Source: an uncultured Eubacteriales bacterium
Lineage (GTDB): Bacteria > Bacillota > Clostridia > Lachnospirales > Lachnospiraceae
Direction of reading: 5' to 3'
Assembly (NCBI GenBank): GCA_900549105.1
Contig: URND01000058.1
Coordinates: forward strand, 1-17,459
Length of the DNA: 17,459 nt
The position numbers and the translations under genes were made by a program. This document shows, one piece after another, positions 12,856 to 17,459 of this stretch (within the stretch, counting starts at the first letter, position 1; every line of letters starts with the position of its first letter). The notes beneath the pieces are model-generated. The model did no database searches. It worked only from the letters and a program-made list of their open reading frames with translations, and was not told where the DNA came from.

Positions 12856-15480
12856 TTATTTATCTGCAATCGCTGCCTGTGCTGCGGCCAGTCTTGCGAT
12901 TGGTACACGGAATGGTGAGCAGGAAACGTAGTCCAAACCAATCTTATGGCAGAATTCTACGGAAGATGGGTCGCCGCCGTGTTCGCCGCAGATACCGATA
13001 TGAAGATTTGGATTTACCGGTTTTCCTAACTGGATAGCCATATCCATCAACTTGCCAACGCCCTTCTGGTCAAGCTTAGCAAATGGGTCGCTCTCAAGAA
13101 TCTTAGCTTCATAGTAAGCATCAAGGAACTTACCGGCATCATCACGGGAGAAACCGAAGCACATCTGTGTCAAATCATTTGTACCGAAGCAGAAGAAATC
13201 AGCTTCTGTAGCAATTTCATCGGCAGTCAGACAAGCTCTTGGGATTTCAATCATTGTACCAACTTCATATTTCAATTCGATACCGGATGCAGCAATTTCA
13301 GCATCGGCTGTCTCAACAACAAATTTCTTTACGTATTTTAATTCTTTAATTTCGCCAACCAGCGGAATCATGATTTCCGGAACAATTGTCCAATCCGGAT
13401 GAGCTTTCTGAACGTTGATAGCTGCACGGATAACTGCTCTTGTCTGCATTACGGCAATTTCAGGATATGTTACAGGCAGACGGCATCCACGATGTCCCAT
13501 CATAGGGTTGAATTCATGGAGACCCTGGATGATACCTTTGATTGTCTCAACGCTCTTGCCCTGAGCAGCAGCCAGTTTCTCAATATCTTCTTCCTCTGTA
13601 GGAACGAATTCATGAAGCGGCGGGTCAAGGAAACGGATAGTAACCGGAGTTCCCTCAAGCGCTTCGTATAATTTTTCAAAGTCGCTCTGCTGATATGGAA
13701 GAATCTTTTCAAGAGCAGCTTCTCTTTCTTCAACAGTTTCAGAACAGATCATTTCACGGAAAGCATCAATTCTGCCTTCACCAAAGAACATATGCTCTGT
13801 ACGGCAGAGACCGATACCTTCTGCACCAAGCTCACGGGCTTTTTTAGCGTCAGCCGGTGTATCTGCGTTTGTACGAACTTTCAGTACTCTGTATTTGTCA
13901 GCCCAACCCATGATTCGGCCAAATTCTCCGGCGATCGTAGCATCCACTGTAGGGATGATACCGGCATAAATATTACCTGTTGTACCATCGATGGAGATTT
14001 CATCACCTTCATGGTATTCTTTTCCGGCCAGTGTAAATCTCTTATTTGCCTCATCCATAACGATATCGCCGCAGCCGGATACACAGCATGTACCCATACC
14101 ACGGGCAACAACGGCTGCATGAGATGTCATACCGCCGCGGACTGTCAGGATACCCTGAGCAGCTTTCATACCTTCGATATCTTCCGGTGATGTCTCAAGG
14201 CGGACAAGAACAACCTTTTCACCTCTGGAAGCCCATTCTTTTGCATCATCTGCTGTGAATACGATTTTACCGCAGGCAGCTCCAGGAGAAGCGCCGAGAG
14301 CTTTTCCTACAGGAACAGCAACTTTCAAAGCGGCCTGATCAAACTGTGGATGTAAAAGTGTATCCAGGTTACGAGGGTCGATCATAGCTACAGCTTTTTC
14401 TTCTGTGATCATACCTTCATCAACAAGGTCACATGCAATCTTCAAAGCAGCCTGAGCTGTTCTCTTGCCGTTACGTGTCTGCAGCATATAGAGATGTTTA
14501 TCTTCAATTGTAAATTCCATATCCTGCATATCTCTGTAATGATCTTCCAGAGTATGGCAGATGCCTACGAACTGTTCGTAAACTTCCGGCATAACCTCTT
14601 TTAACTGGTCAATCTTCTGCGGTGTACGAACGCCGGCTACAACGTCTTCGCCCTGAGCATTCATAAGGAATTCGCCCATCAGATGTTTTTCACCTGTAGC
14701 AGGATCACGGGTAAATGCAACACCGGTACCGGATGTCTCGCCCATGTTGCCAAAGGCCATCATCTGTACGTTAACTGCAGTACCCCAGGAATATGGGATA
14801 TCATTGTCACGACGGTATACATTTGCACGAGGGTTGTCCCAGGAGCGGAACACGGCTTTGATAGCGCCCATCAACTGTTCCTTCGGATCTGTTGGGAAAT
14901 CAACGCCGATTTTATCTTTATATTCCGCTTTAAACTGATTTGCGAGTTCATGGAGGTCATCCGCATTCAGTTCAACATCCTGCGTTACGCCTTTTTCATC
15001 TTTCATCTTATCAATCAGTTCTTCAAAATATTTTTTACCTACTTCCATAACTACATCGGAATACATCTGGATGAATCTTCTGTAGCAGTCCCATGCCCAA
15101 CGTGGGTTTCCGGATTTTGCGGATAAAACTTCAACAACTTCTTCGTTCAAACCAAGGTTCAGAATCGTATCCATCATACCCGGCATAGATGCTCTCGCGC
15201 CGGAACGTACGGAAACAAGCAATGGATTCTCTTTATCACCAAATTTCTTGCCTGTGATGGCTTCCATTTTAGTGATAGCTTCCATAATCTGTCCCATGAT
15301 TTCATCATTAATAGCCTGTCCATCCTCATAATACTGTGTACAAGCTTCTGTTGTAATTGTGAAACCCTGCGGAACCGGAAGTCCAAGGTTTGTCATTTCA
15401 GCAAGGTTTGCGCCTTTACCGCCAAGGAGTTCACGCATGTTGGCATTACCTTCGGTAAACATATAGACCCATTTGTTCAT
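12856..15480 (-). CDS. ppdK: Pyruvate, phosphate dikinase
   Basis: An 874-residue, full-length PPDK, which interconverts pyruvate, ATP and phosphate with PEP, AMP and pyrophosphate in the cytoplasm. In anaerobes it serves PPi-linked glycolysis or PEP formation. The N-terminal ATP-grasp domain starts at GGKGANLAEM (20-29). The swivelling phosphohistidine domain has GGMTSHAAVVARGMG (449-463) with His454. The C-terminal PEP/pyruvate TIM barrel includes GIGLCRTEHMFF, MMGHRGCRL, GTMIEIPRA and GICGEHGGDP with Cys831 as the acid/base residue. Positions agree with the well-studied Clostridium symbiosum enzyme (His455, Cys831). AGGAGG lies 8 bases before the ATG. It is downstream of glyS in the same direction, with its own promoter in the 100-base gap. 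No regulatory PPDK kinase gene is nearby. Confidence 0.98.
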   Translation of the reverse strand: MNKWVYMFTEGNANMRELLGGKGANLAEMTNLGLPVPQGFTITTEACTQYYEDGQAINDEIMGQIMEAITKMEAITGKKFGDKENPLLVSVRSGARASMPGMMDTILNLGLNEEVVEVLSAKSGNPRWAWDCYRRFIQMYSDVVMEVGKKYFEELIDKMKDEKGVTQDVELNADDLHELANQFKAEYKDKIGVDFPTDPKEQLMGAIKAVFRSWDNPRANVYRRDNDIPYSWGTAVNVQMMAFGNMGETSGTGVAFTRDPATGEKHLMGEFLMNAQGEDVVAGVRTPQKIDQLKEVMPEVYEQFVGICHTLEDHYRDMQDMEFTIEDKHLYMLQTRNGKRTAQAALKIACDLVDEGMITEEKAVAMIDPRNLDTLLHPQFDQAALKVAVPVGKALGASPGAACGKIVFTADDAKEWASRGEKVVLVRLETSPEDIEGMKAAQGILTVRGGMTSHAAVVARGMGTCCVSGCGDIVMDEANKRFTLAGKEYHEGDEISIDGTTGNIYAGIIPTVDATIAGEFGRIMGWADKYRVLKVRTNADTPADAKKARELGAEGIGLCRTEHMFFGEGRIDAFREMICSETVEEREAALEKILPYQQSDFEKLYEALEGTPVTIRFLDPPLHEFVPTEEEDIEKLAAAQGKSVETIKGIIQGLHEFNPMMGHRGCRLPVTYPEIAVMQTRAVIRAAINVQKAHPDWTIVPEIMIPLVGEIKELKYVKKFVVETADAEIAASGIELKYEVGTMIEIPRACLTADEIATEADFFCFGTNDLTQMCFGFSRDDAGKFLDAYYEAKILESDPFAKLDQKGVGKLMDMAIQLGKPVNPNLHIGICGEHGGDPSSVEFCHKIGLDYVSCSPFRVPIARLAAAQAAIADK

Positions 15481-15517
15481 CGGTCATTCCTCCTAAATTA
15501 TTATTTTATTTTGTATT

Positions 15518-15537
15518 TTGTATTTTATTAAATACAA
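15518..15537. promoter_or_regulatory. Inverted repeat in the ppdK leader
   Basis: TTGTATTT and AAATACAA form a perfect 8-bp inverted repeat around TATT. On the plus strand a second TTTTGTATTT unit overlaps it at about 15509. It lies between the predicted -10 box and the ribosome binding site, and could be a small hairpin in the mRNA leader or a binding site. Confidence 0.4.
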
Positions 15538-15548
15538 TTTATATGTTA

Positions 15549-15577
15549 ATCTTATAACATAATATCATTTTAGTCAA
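15549..15577 (-). promoter_or_regulatory. Promoter of ppdK
   Basis: Minus strand TTGACT (15577-15572), 17 bp, TAAGAT (15554-15549). The -35 box abuts the glyS stop codon and there is no clear terminator between the genes, so some read-through from glyS is likely. Confidence 0.5.
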
Positions 15578-15580
15578 GGA

Positions 15581-16978
15581 TTAGAACTGCATCTTTTCTT
15601 CTAAATATGCTGCCAAATCCTCAATTCTGATACGCTCCTGCGCCATACTGTCACGTTCACGCACTGTCACGCAGCCATCTTCCTCGGATTCAAAATCATA
15701 GGTTACGCAATATGGCGTACCAATCTCATCCTGACGGCGATAACGCTTACCAATATTGCCTCTGTCATCGTACTCACAGTTAAATTTCTTGCTGAGCATT
15801 TCAAATACTTTCTCAGCGCCCCCATTTAATTTCTTGGATAAAGGCAGTACCCCAACCTTCACCGGCGCCAGAGCCGGATGGAATCGAAGAACGGTACGCA
15901 TATCGCCGCCCTCAAGTTCCTCTTCATCATAAGCTCCGCAAAGGAAAGCCAGAACAACACGGTCTGCTCCCAGAGACGGCTCGATAACATATGGAATATA
16001 TTTTTCTTTCTTCTGATCATCAAAATAGGTCAAATCCACATTGGATACATTCTGATGCTGTGTCAAATCGTAATCTGTTCTGTCCGCAATGCCCCAAAGT
16101 TCGCCCCATCCGAATGGGAAAAGGAACTCAATATCAGAAGTCGCTTTACTGTAGAAGGATAATTCTTCTTTATCATGATCGCGGACACGCATCTCTTCTT
16201 CTTTCATACCGAGAGATTTCAGCCAGTTGATACAGAAATCTTTCCAATATGCGAACCATTCCAAATCGGTATCCGGTTCACAGAAGAATTCCAGCTCCAT
16301 CTGCTCAAACTCACGGGTACGGAAAGTAAAGTTGCCCGGTGTGATTTCATTTCTGAAGGATTTGCCAATCTGTCCGATACCGAAAGGAATTTTCTTGCGG
16401 GATGTTCTCTGTACATTTTTAAAGTTTACAAAAATACCCTGTGCTGTTTCAGGTCTTAAATAAACCGTATTTTTAGCATCCTCCGTAACACCCTGGAAGG
16501 TCTTAAACATCAGATTAAACTGACGGATTTCAGTAAAATTATGGGCGCCGCAGGTTGGACACGGAATCTTATGTTCTGCGATAAAATTCTGCATTTCCTC
16601 ATTGGACCACCCATCAACGGAGCTTGTCAGTTCAACACCGTTCTCAGCGCTGAAATCTTCGATAATCTTATCGGCACGGAAACGTTCGTGACACTCTTTA
16701 CAGTCCATCAGCGGGTCTGAAAATCCGCCAAGATGGCCGGAAGCCACCCATGTCTGAGGATTCATAAGAATCGCGCAGTCAACGCCCACGTTGTATGGAT
16801 TCTCCTGAATAAATTTCTGCCACCAGGCACGTTTTACATTATTTTTTAACTCTACGCCGAGATTACCGTAATCCCATGTATTGGCAAGACCGCCGTAAAT
16901 CTCAGAGCCGGGGTAAACAAATCCTCTTCCCTTGCAAAGAGCAACAAGCTGGTCTAAAGTTTTTTCTGAATTATCCAT
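15581..16978 (-). CDS. glyS: Glycyl-tRNA synthetase, single-chain (alpha2) type
   Basis: A 465-residue class II synthetase that charges tRNA-Gly with glycine. The start at 16978 (MDNSEKTLDQL) has GGAGG 8 bases upstream; an in-frame ATG at 17020 lies in the predicted promoter region and is rejected. The N-terminal catalytic domain has YPGSEIYGGLANTWDYG (22-38), ASGHLGGFSDP (79-89), Cys pairs C93/C96 and C140/C143 that could bind zinc, motif 2 FRNEI (208-212) with RTREFEQMELEFF (220-232), and motif 3 GADRVVLAFL. The C-terminal anticodon-binding domain starts near VKVGVLPLSKK and ends GCVTVRERD...RIRIEDLAAYL. This is the GlyQS form also found in archaea and many Gram-positives, not the two-subunit enzyme. 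I looked upstream for the T-box antiterminator sequence and did not find it. Confidence 0.96.
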   Translation of the reverse strand: MDNSEKTLDQLVALCKGRGFVYPGSEIYGGLANTWDYGNLGVELKNNVKRAWWQKFIQENPYNVGVDCAILMNPQTWVASGHLGGFSDPLMDCKECHERFRADKIIEDFSAENGVELTSSVDGWSNEEMQNFIAEHKIPCPTCGAHNFTEIRQFNLMFKTFQGVTEDAKNTVYLRPETAQGIFVNFKNVQRTSRKKIPFGIGQIGKSFRNEITPGNFTFRTREFEQMELEFFCEPDTDLEWFAYWKDFCINWLKSLGMKEEEMRVRDHDKEELSFYSKATSDIEFLFPFGWGELWGIADRTDYDLTQHQNVSNVDLTYFDDQKKEKYIPYVIEPSLGADRVVLAFLCGAYDEEELEGGDMRTVLRFHPALAPVKVGVLPLSKKLNGGAEKVFEMLSKKFNCEYDDRGNIGKRYRRQDEIGTPYCVTYDFESEEDGCVTVRERDSMAQERIRIEDLAAYLEEKMQF

Positions 16979-17023
16979 TGCATTTTCCTCCGTTAGTATA
17001 TAAACCATAGTTATATACATTAT

Positions 17024-17052
17024 ATTCTACTATGTTTTTATTAATAAGTCAA
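17024..17052 (-). promoter_or_regulatory. Promoter of glyS
   Basis: Minus strand TTGACT (17052-17047), 17 bp, TAGAAT (17029-17024). A TATAAT at 17024-17019 is too far from this -35 box. The leader would be about 40 bases, too short for a T-box. Confidence 0.5.
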
Positions 17053-17161
17053 TTATAAGTTGTGAATAAGCAGTCATAACCCGCCCGATATTTGTAATTA
17101 TTAGATTATTATTTTCAATAGTGTAATCATTAAGTTATGATAATCATATCATCGGCATTTG

Positions 17162-17270
17162 AACGTTTTGCCTTAATATCCTAAGGATACGGCGACAAAA
17201 CGTTGGGCGTTTGAATTTTTAGCAAAGGGGCAGTACCAACGTACAGCTCCCTTCACTAAAAATCCAATTC
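17162..17270. repeat. Nested inverted-repeat intergenic element, two adjacent hairpins
   Basis: Hairpin 1: AACGTTTTG (17162-17170) pairs with CAAAACGTT (17196-17204) and encloses TATCCT/AGGATA (17177-17182, 17184-17189). Hairpin 2: ATTTTTAG (17215-17222) pairs with CTAAAAAT (17256-17263), AAGGG (17225-17229) with CCCTT (17249-17253), and GTAC (17233-17236) with GTAC (17241-17244). GAATT and AATTC (17213-17217, 17266-17270) lie at the outer ends. Compound stems like this suggest a dispersed palindromic intergenic repeat or a structured RNA. I cannot test copy number from one window. Confidence 0.55.
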
Positions 17271-17312
17271 TGACTACTTCTTCGCAACTTTTTCTTTTCA
17301 AACACGGAGTTT

Positions 17313-17344
17313 AAAAAGAAAAAGGGAAAGCATTGCTTTCCCTT
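17313..17344 (-). terminator. Terminator after the gene at the right edge
   Basis: On the minus strand AAGGGAAAG (17344-17336) pairs with CTTTCCCTT (17330-17322) across a 5-base loop, then TTT (17321-17319... part of the stem end), C and TTTTT (17317-17313). It lies 24 bases past the stop codon at 17369. Confidence 0.85.
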
Positions 17345-17368
17345 AAACGAACCTTAATTAATTTATAC

Positions 17369-17459
17369 TTACCAGCCTAAGCGCATAATTGTAAGTTTGC
17401 ACTTGCCGGTGCCGTATCTGTAGCAAGCTCTGTGTCCTTCAGGTGTGAAGATATCTACT
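17369..17459 (-). CDS. C-terminus of an unrecognised protein (partial)
   Basis: Only the last 29 codons are inside the window. The frame reads VDIFTPEGHRACYRYGTGKC and continues with KLTIMRLGW to a TAA stop at 17369-17371. The composition (two Cys, aromatic and basic residues, no low complexity) looks like real protein, and a strong terminator follows at 17313-17344. The Cys-containing CYRYGTGKC segment could be a metal or structural site. I do not recognise the family. Confidence 0.6.
   Translation of the reverse strand, partial: VDIFTPEGHRACYRYGTGKCKLTIMRLGW

Larger units (their letters stand above)
17053..17368. other. Gene-free interval upstream of glyS
   Basis: Of the roughly 316 bases, 17053-17160 is AT-rich with no feature I can support. 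17162-17270 is a nested inverted-repeat element and 17313-17344 is a terminator, both listed separately. No coding frame with a ribosome binding site was seen. Confidence 0.6.

Noticed and set aside
12856..15480. Several open frames antisense to or out of frame with ppdK (for example 13792-14190 and 14683-15126 on the plus strand)
   Set aside because: They lie wholly inside a well-identified core gene, have no ribosome binding sites and their translations look like reverse-strand noise.
17010..17030. Operator-like ATGTATATAAC upstream of glyS, similar to the GntR repeat
   Set aside because: It is a single imperfect unit without the 10-bp tandem arrangement or the promoter register; expected by chance in AT-rich DNA.
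16979..17368. Possible T-box riboswitch upstream of glyS
   Set aside because: Neither the AGGGTGGNACCGCG antiterminator nor a terminator directly before glyS is present; the predicted promoter leaves only about 40 bases of leader, and the hairpins at 17162-17344 lie upstream of it.

Overview
The window looks like chromosomal DNA of a Gram-positive anaerobe of the class Clostridia, most likely a Lachnospiraceae gut bacterium. This is an inference from moderate-to-low GC, strong AGGAGG-type ribosome binding sites, AT-rich intergenic DNA with TTGACA/TATAAT promoters, a single-chain glycyl-tRNA synthetase and a PEP/pyruvate dikinase of the clostridial type. No rRNA, tRNA, CRISPR array or recognisable insertion sequence was seen.

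Layout. 1-410: start of a secreted protein with an acidic Glu/Thr-rich repeat tail, minus strand, cut by the window edge. 685-7171: a catabolic island. A FrlB-like sugar-isomerase-fold (SIS) deglycase stands alone on the plus strand at its left end. A GntR/UTRA regulator is convergent with it. To the right is a six-gene minus-strand operon, read in the order FrlD-like PfkB kinase, amidohydrolase, YjbQ-family protein, amino-acid-type ABC permease, ATPase and binding lipoprotein. The deglycase promoter and the kinase-operon promoter carry the same three-unit 10-bp repeat in the same register over the -10 box, so both ends are probably controlled together, most simply by the GntR protein. The kinase plus deglycase pair suggests use of a glycated amino acid (an Amadori product such as fructoselysine) or a similar sugar-amine conjugate. 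The amidohydrolase and YjbQ protein are not part of the classical frl pathway and are the most novel part.

7356-10993: a two-gene minus-strand cassette made of an Rpn/PD-(D/E)XK nuclease-family protein and a DEAH helicase with two C-terminal membrane segments. The helicase reading frame appears broken just after the membrane segments, and its C-terminal part continues in another frame. 11202-12023: an alpha/beta hydrolase. 12138-12720: the remnant of a Fic-domain gene that has lost its middle.

12856-16978: two core genes on the minus strand, pyruvate phosphate dikinase (ppdK) downstream of glycyl-tRNA synthetase (glyS). 17053-17368 has no gene but holds a nested inverted-repeat element and a strong terminator. 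17369-17459 is the C-terminus of an unrecognised protein.

Rho-independent terminators separate most of these units (1676-1734, 2502-2548, 7356-7391, 11146-11183, 12783-12827, 17313-17344), which supports the operon boundaries given.
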